A stretch of DNA of 10,787 bases from Sphaerochaeta sp. (GTDB lineage: Bacteria; Spirochaetota; Spirochaetia; Sphaerochaetales; Sphaerochaetaceae), in the NCBI GenBank assembly GCA_023228445.1, contig JALOBD010000078.1:1-10787 (forward strand). Reading direction: 5' to 3'. The first letter of the stretch is position 1. Each line of letters begins with the position of its first letter. Shown piece after piece: positions 1-7,276 of this stretch. The position numbers and the translations under genes are program-made. The notes under the pieces were generated by a model. It saw only the letters and a program-made list of their open reading frames with translations, made no database searches and had not been told where the DNA came from.

Positions 1-1494
1 ATCAGGAACACCAGCTGGAAGCTTGTGCCGGTCTACGGCTTCTTCTACGGCTTCATGTTCTACCTCTTCTTCAACTACTGGTTGAAGACCTTCCACCCCC
101 TGGCCATCCTCATCGTCCCGATCATCAAGGGGGGGGAGATGGTGCTCCTCTTCCCCGCCCTCAAGGCAGCCCAGCGCCTCTTCAAGAAGTACGGCTACCT
201 GGTAGAAGCGGTCATCTGGGTCGCCTACTCCTACCTCAGTCAGGATTGGTTTGCCGGCTACCCCTATGGGACGCTCGGCTCTGCCGTGTACCGCTTCCTG
301 CCCTTCATCCAGATCGCCGAGTACACCGGCATCTGGGGAGTGACCTTCCTCATGGTCCTTCCGCAGACCTTCCTCGGCTCCTACCTTGCCGATTGGTATC
401 GGCGCAAAAAGGTCCCGTTCGTCGCGTTCTTGGCTGCCCATCGCCCCTTCCTCATCTCCTATGCAGTTGCGATTGTCGCCACCCTGGTCTTCGGTTTTGT
501 CTCGATGGCCCACTGGAGGGGCATCGAGCCGGATACCCACTGGCGCGTTGCGACCATCCAGCACAGCGCGGACACGTGGGAGGGGGGGTACACCACCTAT
601 AAGCGGAACTTCAACAATCTGCGCAAGATGAGCCTTGAGGCGCTCATCGAAGCGCCGGAGGCGATCATCTGGAGTGAGACCGCCTTCGTGCCATCGGTGG
701 CGTGGCATGAGAGCTACCCAAGCGATCCCGACACCCGAGCCTTGGTCGACGAGTTCGTTGCCTTCGGCAAGTCGCTGCCCGTCCCGCTGGTGACGGGAAA
801 CCCCGAGGGGGTGATCGATGATCCGAGCCTGCCGCCACTTGGCGATGATGGCAGCTGGAACCGCAAGGATTACAACACCGTCATCTTCTTCGAAGGTGGG
901 AAGATCAAGAACACCTACCGCAAGCAGCACCTGGTGCCCTTCACCGAACACTTCCCCTACGAGAAGCAGATGCCGTGGCTCTACAACCTGCTCCTGGCCA
1001 ACGACTACAATTGGTGGGAGACCGGTGTCGAACCGGTGGTCTTCGAGACCGACACGGGGGTGCGTTTCTCCACGCCGATCTGCTTCGAGGATGTCTTTGG
1101 CTACCTCAACGCCGGCTTTGTGCAACATGGCGCTGATGTCATCGTCAACATGACCAACGACGGGTGGTCCAAAGCTGTCAGTGCCGAGATGCAACACCTC
1201 GGCCTCGCCGTCTTCCGTTCGATCGAGAACCGGAGGACGACGATCAGGGGGACCAACAGCGGCATGACCTGTCTCATTGACATCACCGGAAAGATCATCG
1301 ACCCGATGGAACCCTTCAAGGTCGGCTGGAAGATCTACGAGGTGCCCGTCTACCGTGGTGAGTCGGTCGGGATGGCCTTCTATACCACCCATGTCGATTG
1401 GTTCGCCTTTGCCGCAATCTACCTCTCTCTGGCGCTGCTCGTCATCGGTGCGGTGGCGAATCTGGTGCAATTGGTGAGGAAGCGGCGTCCATGA
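1..1494 (+). CDS. lnt: Apolipoprotein N-acyltransferase, 5' truncated by window edge
   Basis: This inner-membrane enzyme adds the third acyl chain to the N-terminal cysteine of lipoproteins, the last step of lipoprotein maturation. The frame is open from base 1 with no convincing start, so the true start lies upstream; 497 residues are visible against roughly 510 for E. coli Lnt. Hydrophobic membrane segments fill about the first 170 residues. A periplasmic nitrilase-like domain follows, and a last membrane helix (WFAFAAIYLSLALLVIGAV) ends in a basic RKRRP tail. The Glu-Lys-Cys catalytic triad is visible: Glu in WSETAF (codon at 676), Lys in YRKQHLVPF (codon at 922) and Cys in TPICFED (codon at 1081). 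The Lys-to-Cys spacing of 53 is close to the E. coli spacing. The stop TGA overlaps the cinA ATG, suggesting translational coupling. Presence of lnt implies a diderm organism that makes triacylated lipoproteins. Confidence 0.95.
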   Translation: MRNTSWKLVPVYGFFYGFMFYLFFNYWLKTFHPLAILIVPIIKGGEMVLLFPALKAAQRLFKKYGYLVEAVIWVAYSYLSQDWFAGYPYGTLGSAVYRFLPFIQIAEYTGIWGVTFLMVLPQTFLGSYLADWYRRKKVPFVAFLAAHRPFLISYAVAIVATLVFGFVSMAHWRGIEPDTHWRVATIQHSADTWEGGYTTYKRNFNNLRKMSLEALIEAPEAIIWSETAFVPSVAWHESYPSDPDTRALVDEFVAFGKSLPVPLVTGNPEGVIDDPSLPPLGDDGSWNRKDYNTVIFFEGGKIKNTYRKQHLVPFTEHFPYEKQMPWLYNLLLANDYNWWETGVEPVVFETDTGVRFSTPICFEDVFGYLNAGFVQHGADVIVNMTNDGWSKAVSAEMQHLGLAVFRSIENRRTTIRGTNSGMTCLIDITGKIIDPMEPFKVGWKIYEVPVYRGESVGMAFYTTHVDWFAFAAIYLSLALLVIGAVANLVQLVRKRRP

Positions 1495-2756
1495 ACTACA
1501 GCAATGCCGGTCTCTTCATCATCGGAACGGAGCTGACACGCGGGGTCATCGCTGACAAGCACTGCCAGCTGTTGGCCCATCAACTCACCCGCCTCGGCTA
1601 CCACGTGGAGCGGATGGTCGTCGTGCCCGACGACGGTTCGATCGAGACGGTGTTGCGTCAGGCGATCGGTCGCTGTGACCTGATCATCCTCACCGGCGGT
1701 CTGGGACCGACGAGCGATGACCTGACCCGCTCGGTTGTCGCCCGCCTCGCCGGCGTGGAGTTGAGACGTGACAAGGAGAGCTTTGACACGCTCTACGGAC
1801 GCATCGGTGAGCGCATCTGGGGTGCCAATGAGCAGCAGACCTTGATCCCGGACGGTTTTGTCGCCATCCCCAACCCCAACGGGACGGCGGCGGGGTTTCG
1901 AGGGATCATCGATATCGAGGGGCGGGAGGTCGCCCTCATCGCACTGCCCGGTCCACCGCGGGAGATGGACCCCATGTTCTTTGATGAGGTGCTGCCCTAC
2001 CTGGCCCGCCTTGCCGGGCACAACGACTTCAATCGCAGCGAGTACTCCACCTTCCTGATCCCGGAGGCGAAGCTTGAGGAGCTGTGTCGCCAGGCCTCCT
2101 TCAATGGTCTTGAGTGGGGTACCCGGTTCCAGGAGATGGCGATCAGCCTCTACCTGGTGGGTGGCAGTAGCGCAGAGCGCGATGAGATGGCCAATCGCCT
2201 CAGGGCGATGGTCGGCCCCTGCCTCATCGCCGACGGGGAGGTCACGGCGGCAACCCTGCTGACACGGCGACTGTGCGATCGCAACGAGACGATCAGCTGT
2301 GCCGAGAGCTGCACCGGCGGCATGGCCTCCGTCCAGCTGACCGACCAGAGCGGCAGCTCGCAGTGGTTCTGGGGCTCGGCGGTCTCATATGCCAACGAGG
2401 CGAAGACAGCGCTGCTTGGTGTCAGGGAAGAGACGATTGCTGTCCATGGTGCGGTCAGCCAGGCGTGTGCCATCGAGATGGCCGAAGAGATACGCCATGT
2501 CTCCGGCACCGACTGGGCCTTCTCCATCACCGGCATCGCCGGCCCGGATGGGGGCAGCGCCGAAAAGCCGGTGGGGACGGTTTGTTTCGGCTTTGCCGGA
2601 GCGGGGAGGGAGGCTGAGGCAGTGACCGTGAACCTGAGCAGTTATGGGCGATCATCGGTGCGGCGCAAGGCCACGACGGTGGCCTTGCTCTTGGCCTGCC
2701 AATACATTGAAGGTGGCCACTTGCTTGACACTGTGTCCAAGTGGCAATATATTTAG
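1491..2756 (+). CDS. cinA: CinA family protein: MoCF-like domain fused to nicotinamide-nucleotide amidase (PncC) domain
   Basis: This is a full-length two-domain CinA protein of 421 residues, the usual length. The N-terminal molybdopterin-binding-like domain (about 1-170) shows GTEL at 12-15 and TGGLGPTSDD at 68-77; in related proteins it has ADP-ribose pyrophosphatase activity. The C-terminal PncC domain (about 255-405) shows AESCTGG at 271-277, SITGIAGPDGG at 345-355 and KPVGTV at 359-364. PncC hydrolyses NMN to nicotinate mononucleotide, a step of pyridine-nucleotide salvage. Ser273 and Tyr300 have the spacing of the proposed PncC catalytic pair. The ATG at 1491 was chosen over an in-frame upstream start at 1398 because CinA homology begins there, GTGAGGA lies 10 nt upstream, and the ATG overlaps the lnt stop. 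The last 15 or so residues look like a non-conserved tail and contain the rho promoter. Confidence 0.93.
   Translation: MNYSNAGLFIIGTELTRGVIADKHCQLLAHQLTRLGYHVERMVVVPDDGSIETVLRQAIGRCDLIILTGGLGPTSDDLTRSVVARLAGVELRRDKESFDTLYGRIGERIWGANEQQTLIPDGFVAIPNPNGTAAGFRGIIDIEGREVALIALPGPPREMDPMFFDEVLPYLARLAGHNDFNRSEYSTFLIPEAKLEELCRQASFNGLEWGTRFQEMAISLYLVGGSSAERDEMANRLRAMVGPCLIADGEVTAATLLTRRLCDRNETISCAESCTGGMASVQLTDQSGSSQWFWGSAVSYANEAKTALLGVREETIAVHGAVSQACAIEMAEEIRHVSGTDWAFSITGIAGPDGGSAEKPVGTVCFGFAGAGREAEAVTVNLSSYGRSSVRRKATTVALLLACQYIEGGHLLDTVSKWQYI
2725..2753 (+). promoter_or_regulatory. Predicted sigma70-type promoter for rho, inside the 3' end of cinA
   Basis: TTGACA (2725-2730) is a perfect -35 box. 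It is followed by a 17-nt spacer and TATATT (2748-2753), which matches the -10 consensus at five of six positions. The transcript should start near 2760, just past the cinA stop, giving rho a leader of about 135 nt. The spacer overlaps an inverted repeat, GCCACTTG (2716-2723) with CAAGTGGC (2738-2745), with an inner GACA/TGTC pair. There is no T-run after the hairpin, so it is not an intrinsic terminator. Confidence 0.75.
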
Positions 2757-2894
2757 AGTATCAGGGCGGGGTTGTAGACCGTATCGCCAGCTCTCCCCGC
2801 ATACTCATACATCTTGAAATAACCAAAAAAAGGAACCGGGTTTCAACTGTGTTGTAATTGGCATCACGTACCCTTTTCCGTTGGAGCGAATCCC
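2757..2894 (+). other. rho 5' leader region
   Basis: This gap of 138 nt between cinA and rho would be almost wholly transcribed from the promoter above. It contains a possible stem, GCGGGG (2766-2771) with CCCCGC (2795-2800), an A-rich stretch near 2823-2830, and a GGAG ribosome site at 2883-2886 placed 8 nt before the rho ATG. Rho genes in other bacteria are autoregulated through termination in a long leader; that this leader does the same is an inference only. Confidence 0.4.
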
Positions 2895-4688
2895 ATGTCA
2901 TCCGAAGAAGTAGTACACCACACGGTCGTAGCCGAGGCTCCCAGTGAGCTTGAGGTCGAGAAAAAGACCGTTCGCCGCGTCACACGAAAACGAGTCGCCG
3001 CTGTAGAGGCACCTGCTGCCACCGCTGCGCCCGCCGGGGAGGAAGCACCCGCTGGAGAAGTGAAGAAGAAGCGTGGAAGGCCTCCCAAGAAGGTCAGTGA
3101 GGAGCAACAGCCTCAGCTCGAGCTCGTCGTCGAAGAACCCAAGGCAGCAGAGAGCACCCCAAAGCCCGAACCGGTTGCCAGTGAGGCTGAGAAGAAGCCC
3201 AAGCCGGTCGTCGAGCAGAAGCCTGTGCAGCAGCAGCGCGGCAAAGGCCAGCAACAATACAGCGGCCGCCCCTCCCGCAACCAGCAGCGGGGCAAGGGCG
3301 CACACCAGAAGAGTCAGAGCTTCGGCTCCAACCGTCCTCCGCGGCAGAGTCAGATCGACGAACCATCCACCGACCTTGATATCGAGACCCACCCCGATGC
3401 ACCGATCCTCAAGCTTGAAGACTATACCACCCTCTCGATCGACGAGCTGCGCAAGAGCGGCATCGAACGGGGGATGGACAGCTCGGCGATCCTCGATCTG
3501 CGCAAGCAGGAGATCGTCGCCGAGGTTCTGCGCCTGCACGCCGCCAATGGGGGCGTGATCGTCGGAACCGGCACGCTGGAGATCCTGCCCGATGGCTTTG
3601 GATTCCTCCGCTCGCCATCCAACAGCTACCTCAGCGGCCTGGAGGACGTCTACGTCTCGCCGGCCCAGATCAAAAGCCTCTACCTGAAGACCGGCGACGT
3701 CGTCTACGGCCAGGTACGTACCCCCAAGGAGAACGAGCGCTTCTTTGCCATCCTCAAGATCCTGAAGGTCAACGACGATGAGCCGATCCAGGCCAAGATG
3801 CGCGTCCCCTTCGACAGCCTGACCCCGCTCTTCCCCGATGAGCGCCTCCGCCTGGAGACCAGCGAGGAGGACATCTCCACCCGGATCATCGACATGTTCT
3901 GCCCCATCGGAAAGGGGCAGCGCTCCCTGATCGTCGCCCCTCCACGCACGGGAAAGACCGTATTGCTACAGAAGATCGCCAACTCGATCTCTGCCAACCA
4001 CCCCGAGGTGGTGCTGATGGTCCTCCTCGTCGATGAGCGGCCCGAGGAGGTGACCGACATGCGTCGCCACGTCAAGGGCGAGGTCATTGCCTCAACCTTT
4101 GACGAGCAGGCAAGCCGCCACGTCCAGGTCGCCGAAATGGTCATTGAGAAGGCCAAGCGCCTGGTGGAGCACAAGCGGGATGTGGTCATCCTCCTTGATT
4201 CCATCACCCGCCTCGCCCGGGCGTACAACCAGACCGTCCCGGCAAGCGGCAAGATCCTCAGCGGCGGCGTGGACTCCAACGCGCTGCACAAGCCCAAGCG
4301 TTTCTTCGGGGCAGCGCGGAACATCGAGCACGGCGGAAGCCTCACGATCGTAGCCACCGGTCTCATCGAAACGGGATCGAGGATGGACGAGGTGATCTTC
4401 GAGGAGTTCAAGGGGACCGGCAACAACGAGATCGTCCTCGACCGACGCCTCGCTGACCGACGCCTCTTCCCGGCCATCAACATCAAGAAGAGCGGCACCC
4501 GGCGTGAGGACCTCTTGCTGCCCACCGATGAGGCGGCTCGCATCTGGCTTACACGCAACGCAGTCAACGATATGGACGAGCAGGAGATGACCCCGTTCCT
4601 CATTGACAAGATTCGTAAGACAAAGGATAATGAGGCGTTCTTGCGCTCAATCAATACTGGCATTCCCTCGAATTCCAGTGGGTACTAG
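2895..4688 (+). CDS. rho: Transcription termination factor Rho with long basic N-terminal extension
   Basis: Rho is the hexameric RNA-dependent ATPase and helicase that ends transcription at C-rich, poorly translated RNA. The protein has 597 residues against about 420 in E. coli; the extra is an extension of about 170 residues. That extension is rich in Ala, Pro, Lys, Glu and Gln, with an AT-hook-like KKKRGRPPKK at 57-66 and a Gln/Arg/Gly-rich part at about 111-150. The standard core follows: a Rho N-terminal helical domain (about 178-215), a cold-shock RNA-binding fold with GFGFLRS (234-240), Walker A APPRTGKT (348-355), DERPEEV with the catalytic Glu381, Walker B VVILLD ending at Asp435, the secondary RNA site LHKPKRFFGAARN (464-476) and KSGTRREDLL (532-541). 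Where E. coli has PPKAGKT, this protein has PPRTGKT. All core motifs are intact, so it should be active. rpmE follows directly, a common gene order. Confidence 0.97.
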   Translation: MSSEEVVHHTVVAEAPSELEVEKKTVRRVTRKRVAAVEAPAATAAPAGEEAPAGEVKKKRGRPPKKVSEEQQPQLELVVEEPKAAESTPKPEPVASEAEKKPKPVVEQKPVQQQRGKGQQQYSGRPSRNQQRGKGAHQKSQSFGSNRPPRQSQIDEPSTDLDIETHPDAPILKLEDYTTLSIDELRKSGIERGMDSSAILDLRKQEIVAEVLRLHAANGGVIVGTGTLEILPDGFGFLRSPSNSYLSGLEDVYVSPAQIKSLYLKTGDVVYGQVRTPKENERFFAILKILKVNDDEPIQAKMRVPFDSLTPLFPDERLRLETSEEDISTRIIDMFCPIGKGQRSLIVAPPRTGKTVLLQKIANSISANHPEVVLMVLLVDERPEEVTDMRRHVKGEVIASTFDEQASRHVQVAEMVIEKAKRLVEHKRDVVILLDSITRLARAYNQTVPASGKILSGGVDSNALHKPKRFFGAARNIEHGGSLTIVATGLIETGSRMDEVIFEEFKGTGNNEIVLDRRLADRRLFPAINIKKSGTRREDLLLPTDEAARIWLTRNAVNDMDEQEMTPFLIDKIRKTKDNEAFLRSINTGIPSNSSGY

Positions 4689-4764
4689 CACAAGGGCTGT
4701 GATTGAGAATCCACGACTACTGTATACAGCCAGTAGATCATGATATCCCCGGAGGACCAAGACG
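4689..4764 (+). other. rho-rpmE intergenic region with inverted repeat
   Basis: This gap of 76 nt holds a perfect 10-bp palindrome CTGTATACAG (4720-4729), inside a wider inverted repeat CTACTG (4717-4722) / CAGTAG (4731-4736). TATACA (4723-4728) could be a -10 box, but the best upstream TTGAGA (4703-4708) is only 14 nt away, so a promoter here is doubtful. The rpmE ribosome site GGAGGA (4751-4756) is strong. Most likely rpmE is mainly read through from rho; the repeat may bind a regulator or fold in RNA. Confidence 0.4.
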
Positions 4765-4968
4765 ATGAAAGAAGGAATTCATCCCCGCTACGAGTTGACT
4801 GAAGTTCGCTGCTCCTGTGGCAACGTATTCACGACCAAGACGACCGCCAGGAGCATGGAGGTGGAGATCTGCTCCGCCTGCCACCCGTTCTTCACCGGGA
4901 CGCAGAAGATGGTCGATACCGCAGGACGGATCGAGCGCTTCAAGAAGCGCTACAGCCTGGAGAAGTAG
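4765..4968 (+). CDS. rpmE: 50S ribosomal protein L31, zinc-binding (C+) type
   Basis: This 67-residue protein is full length for bL31, a late-assembling protein of the large ribosomal subunit that forms a bridge to the small subunit. The start MKEGIHPRYELTEVRC and the motif CHPFFTGTQKMVDTAGRIERFKKRY are typical of the family. Four cysteines, Cys16, Cys18, Cys36 and Cys39, form the zinc site, so this is the C+ form rather than the zinc-free paralogue made under zinc starvation. The ATG is preceded at 8 nt by GGAGGA. It lies 76 nt after rho in the same direction and is followed by a strong terminator, so rho-rpmE is probably one transcription unit. Confidence 0.97.
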   Translation: MKEGIHPRYELTEVRCSCGNVFTTKTTARSMEVEICSACHPFFTGTQKMVDTAGRIERFKKRYSLEK

Positions 4969-5014
4969 GACGGGTTGCCCTACCAACGGGTGGGCATCGA
5001 GCAACGGATATAAA

Positions 5015-5050
5015 ACGGCGTGGCCGCTCATCGGCCAGGCCGTATTTTTT
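5015..5050 (+). terminator. Intrinsic terminator after rpmE, probably bidirectional
   Basis: ACGGC (5015-5019) and TGGCCG (5021-5026) pair with CGGCCA (5032-5037) and GCCGT (5039-5043), with one G/G mismatch and a CTCAT loop. A run of six T follows (5045-5050). On the opposite strand the same hairpin is followed by TTTTA, so it can also end the converging kinase transcript, whose stop codon is only about 17 nt away. Confidence 0.9.
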
Positions 5051-5066
5051 CAGCCGCAGGGGAGGT

Positions 5067-5942
5067 TCAATAGGCGTGCCGTACAAGGTCGGCGACCTCT
5101 TCGGCACTTCGATCAAACGGCCCCTCCTTCTCCAGCTTCAACGAGGTCAGTGCAACTGACCACTTCAGTGCATCGGGTATGGAGGCGCTGAGCCGGGCCG
5201 CTGCATAGCTGGAGATGCAGGTGTCGCCCCTGCCGCTGCGCCCGAGCAACTGTGAGTATGTGAACTGCTCTTCGTACATCGCCGACCCGTCATGGACGAG
5301 CGCACCGTCGCGCCAGGTGAGCAGAATCTCTTTTGCTCCCATTGCATATAACCGCCTGACCGCCTCGTACCGGTCGTCCGAGCCGGTAAGGAAGGCGGCT
5401 TCGGCGATGTCCACCTTGAGGATTGAGACCATTGGTAGGATGGTGGACGCTTCCGTCCATGGTTCATAGACGATCGTTGAGTCCTCTACCACTCTGATGT
5501 AGCCCTGTGCATCGATTGCCACCAGCGCTCCGCTGTTGCTCAGGTGTGCGATGAGCGAAGCGGGGATCTCCCCCTTCAGTGATGGGGCGAGGATGTAGGC
5601 ATCGGCTGAGATGCCAGCCAAGTCCTCTTGTACGAAGGGGTCGGCCAGCGACTGTACCGACATCTTCCGCTCATCGGGGTTGTCGCTGTAGTAGTGCAGC
5701 GTCAATGCCGTGGAGTGGGGAGAGGGGATCGGGTAGGTATCGATGCCCCAGCGCTGCAGGTTGTCGATGACGTGGGCGTCTGCTTCGGCGAGCTTTGTCA
5801 CCACCGCTACCGTCTCCATAAAGGAAACGGTGGCTCGAGCGCCGTAGTTGAACCCTCCTCCATCGACGACCCGTGTACCGGATTTGTCGATGATGGTGTC
5901 CTTGGTGTAGTTGCCGATGTGGACGACTTGGTAGTGCTTCAT
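5067..5942 (-). CDS. PfkB/ribokinase-family carbohydrate kinase, substrate unknown
   Basis: The predicted cytoplasmic kinase has 291 residues, near the family norm of about 300. PfkB enzymes transfer phosphate from ATP to a sugar, sugar phosphate, nucleoside or similar hydroxyl. Visible features are the N-terminal strand VVHIGNYTKDTIID (residues 6-19), the substrate-side glycine motif DGGGFNYGA (27-35) and the C-terminal signature GRSGRGDTCISSYAAARL, whose Asp is the expected catalytic base. The usual GAGD is GRGD here. The start is the ATG at 5942 because AGGAGG lies 7 nt upstream; a longer in-frame ATG at 6002 lies inside a predicted operator and lacks family homology. The gene is divergent from the LacI-type regulator and its upstream region carries the same operator motif as the importer. 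It therefore probably phosphorylates the imported compound or a derivative. No closer substrate call is possible by eye. Confidence 0.85.
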   Translation of the reverse strand: MKHYQVVHIGNYTKDTIIDKSGTRVVDGGGFNYGARATVSFMETVAVVTKLAEADAHVIDNLQRWGIDTYPIPSPHSTALTLHYYSDNPDERKMSVQSLADPFVQEDLAGISADAYILAPSLKGEIPASLIAHLSNSGALVAIDAQGYIRVVEDSTIVYEPWTEASTILPMVSILKVDIAEAAFLTGSDDRYEAVRRLYAMGAKEILLTWRDGALVHDGSAMYEEQFTYSQLLGRSGRGDTCISSYAAARLSASIPDALKWSVALTSLKLEKEGPFDRSAEEVADLVRHAY

Positions 5943-5987
5943 GGCCGAACCTCCTCTCTGCAGTGGGGGATATGATCCTCTCTTTGA

Positions 5988-6001
5988 TAAGAGCGCTCTC
6001 A
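5988..6001 (-). promoter_or_regulatory. LacI-family operator A (before kinase gene)
   Basis: The minus strand reads TGAGAGCGCTCTTA, with the perfect core palindrome AGAGCGCTCT and a central CG. It is the most symmetric of four related sites in this window (consensus TGAGARCGNTMTNA). It lies about 14-27 nt downstream of the predicted kinase start site, where a bound repressor would block elongation. Confidence 0.7.
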
Positions 6002-6021
6002 TTACTGAGGCGTCACGAGGT

Positions 6022-6050
6022 AGTTTAGCCGCTGGGGGTGGGATTGTCCA
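6022..6050 (-). promoter_or_regulatory. Predicted promoter of the PfkB-family kinase gene
   Basis: On the minus strand TGGACA (plus 6045-6050, five of six to the -35 consensus) is followed by exactly 17 nt and TAAACT (plus 6022-6027, four of six to the -10). The start would fall near 6015, leaving operator A just downstream, between the start site and the ribosome site. The -10 match is only fair. Confidence 0.5.
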
Positions 6051-6213
6051 GCAAAAGATTTTGGATGGTATTTTTCAAGGGAAATCCAGCTCTTATCCTT
6101 CACAAAGAGTGGGAAGGGTTGCAACTCTCTGATACAGCAAGAGTTATAATGGTCGAAAAGAGAAGCCCCTTGGCATCGATCTTCGCAGATGCGCAGACGC
6201 TTCTGTGATGTGA

Positions 6214-6242
6214 TTGCTGTCCAAGCCGGGATGTGGTATGAA
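6214..6242 (+). promoter_or_regulatory. Predicted promoter of the LacI-family repressor gene
   Basis: TTGCTG (6214-6219), a 17-nt spacer and TATGAA (6237-6242) form a weak promoter strengthened by an extended -10 TGG just before the -10. The start would lie near 6249-6250, at the edge of operator B. The same layout (TTGC-type -35, 17 nt, TGG plus -10, operator at the start) recurs before the importer genes. Confidence 0.5.
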
Positions 6243-6248
6243 TACGAA

Positions 6249-6262
6249 TGAGAACGGTATGA
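6249..6262 (+). promoter_or_regulatory. LacI-family operator B (autoregulation of repressor gene)
   Basis: TGAGAACGGTATGA lies 22 nt before the repressor ATG, on the predicted start site. It is less symmetric than site A but shares TGAGA, the central CG, and the T and A of the right half. Negative autoregulation is the simplest reading. Confidence 0.65.
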
Positions 6263-6283
6263 AAATCAAGGGAATTGGTAGAC

Positions 6284-7276
6284 ATGATACGGCTTGAGGA
6301 TGTGGCGAAGGACTCCGGGTTCTCCCGGGCGACGGTTTCACGGGTCATCAACGATGAAAGCAAGGTGCACCCCGAGACGGCCAAGCTGATCAAGGCGTCG
6401 ATGGAGAAGCTCGGGTATCGGCCGAACCTGATCGCCCGGGCACTCTCGAGCGGACGAAACAACGCCGTTGCGCTGTTGTTGCCCGACGTGACCACCTTCT
6501 ACTACACAAACCTGATCCGTGGCGCCGGCGATGCGGCAGAGGATGCCCACTACCATGTCATAACAAAATCGATCTCAAAGCCGAACCAGGCTGAGGAGTT
6601 GATGAACTCAAACCTCGTCGACGGATTCATCATCCGGCACTCCAGCTTCTCCGAGCGGATCGACCGTCTGTTGAAGAATTGTATCAAAAAGAAGACGCCG
6701 GTGGTGTTCATCGGAAAGCCATTCAACGAATACACGTGCCCTTCGATTGTCGTGGACAATGTCGGGGGTGCGAGGAAGATGGCCCACTTCTTTGCAAGGA
6801 ACAACTATCGACGGATCCTGTTCATCGGCGGGCGTCATGACAACCTTGATTCGAACGACCGGAAGTTCGGCTTCAGGCTCGGACTGCAGGAGTCGGGATT
6901 TCCGCTTCAAGACCTCGTTGAGGTTGAAGGGGATTTCTCACGGGAGCGTGGATATGAGATCGCACGCACCCATCTCAGTGACCGCTCCTTTGACGCGGTG
7001 TTTGCCGCCAATGATGAGACAGCGATGGGGGTGTTGTTGTACCTCAACGAACGCTCCATCCGAATCCCCGAGGAGGTCTCGGTGGCCGGCTTTGATGACA
7101 CGTTCTTTGCTGAGTACCTCTGGCCGCCGTTGACCACGATCCGTCAACCGATGTACGACATCGGCCATATTGCCATGACCCAGGTGCTGAAGATGATCGG
7201 CGAGAGTTCGCCCAATGGGAATGAGACGATCCTGCCCACCGAGTTGATTGTGCGAAGGTCGTGCAAAGTCCAATAA
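6284..7276 (+). CDS. LacI/GalR-family transcriptional repressor
   Basis: The protein has 330 residues, normal for the family. The N-terminal helix-turn-helix MIRLEDVAKDSGFSRATVSR is followed by a hinge helix PNLIARALSSG (about 46-56), which inserts a leucine into the central CG of the operator. The rest is a periplasmic-binding-protein-like sensor domain, with family motifs AANDETAMGVL and AGFDDTFFAEYLWPPLTTIRQP. The ligand should be a small sugar or sugar phosphate, but the pocket cannot be read by eye. The ATG at 6284 was chosen: AAGGGA lies 10 nt upstream, whereas an in-frame TTG at 6275 is only about 1 nt from that ribosome site. The gene lies between the divergent kinase and the importer, and the four nearby operators make both its likely targets. 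I see no clear terminator after it. Confidence 0.93.
   Translation: MIRLEDVAKDSGFSRATVSRVINDESKVHPETAKLIKASMEKLGYRPNLIARALSSGRNNAVALLLPDVTTFYYTNLIRGAGDAAEDAHYHVITKSISKPNQAEELMNSNLVDGFIIRHSSFSERIDRLLKNCIKKKTPVVFIGKPFNEYTCPSIVVDNVGGARKMAHFFARNNYRRILFIGGRHDNLDSNDRKFGFRLGLQESGFPLQDLVEVEGDFSRERGYEIARTHLSDRSFDAVFAANDETAMGVLLYLNERSIRIPEEVSVAGFDDTFFAEYLWPPLTTIRQPMYDIGHIAMTQVLKMIGESSPNGNETILPTELIVRRSCKVQ

Larger units (their letters stand above)
5943..6283. other. Divergent regulatory region between kinase and repressor genes
   Basis: This stretch of about 340 nt has no gene I can support. It holds the kinase promoter and operator A on one side and the repressor promoter and operator B on the other; operator centres are 261 bp apart. 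The part between 6060 and 6210 shows no promoter, hairpin or repeat I can defend. Confidence 0.6.

Noticed and set aside
2716..2745. Hairpin at the end of cinA as an intrinsic terminator
   Set aside because: No T-run follows; the sequence is better explained by the overlapping rho promoter, possibly with a regulatory repeat.
3704..4663. A minus-strand open frame of 319 codons opposite rho
   Set aside because: It lies wholly inside the conserved Rho core and its Ser/Arg-rich translation is typical of an antisense shadow.
5943..6002. A longer kinase start at 6002 adding 20 residues
   Set aside because: That ATG lies inside operator A and the extra residues look like no PfkB N-terminus, while the ATG at 5942 has AGGAGG at the right distance.
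6204..6220. CRP-like site suggested by repeated TGTGAT/TGTGATTG
   Set aside because: There is no matching TCACA half at the right spacing, so it is not a palindromic CRP-type site.
6275..6283. TTG start for the LacI-family regulator, 9 nt upstream of the chosen ATG
   Set aside because: The ribosome site AAGGGA would be about 1 nt from the TTG; the ATG at 6284 has correct spacing and gives the canonical MIRLEDVAK start.
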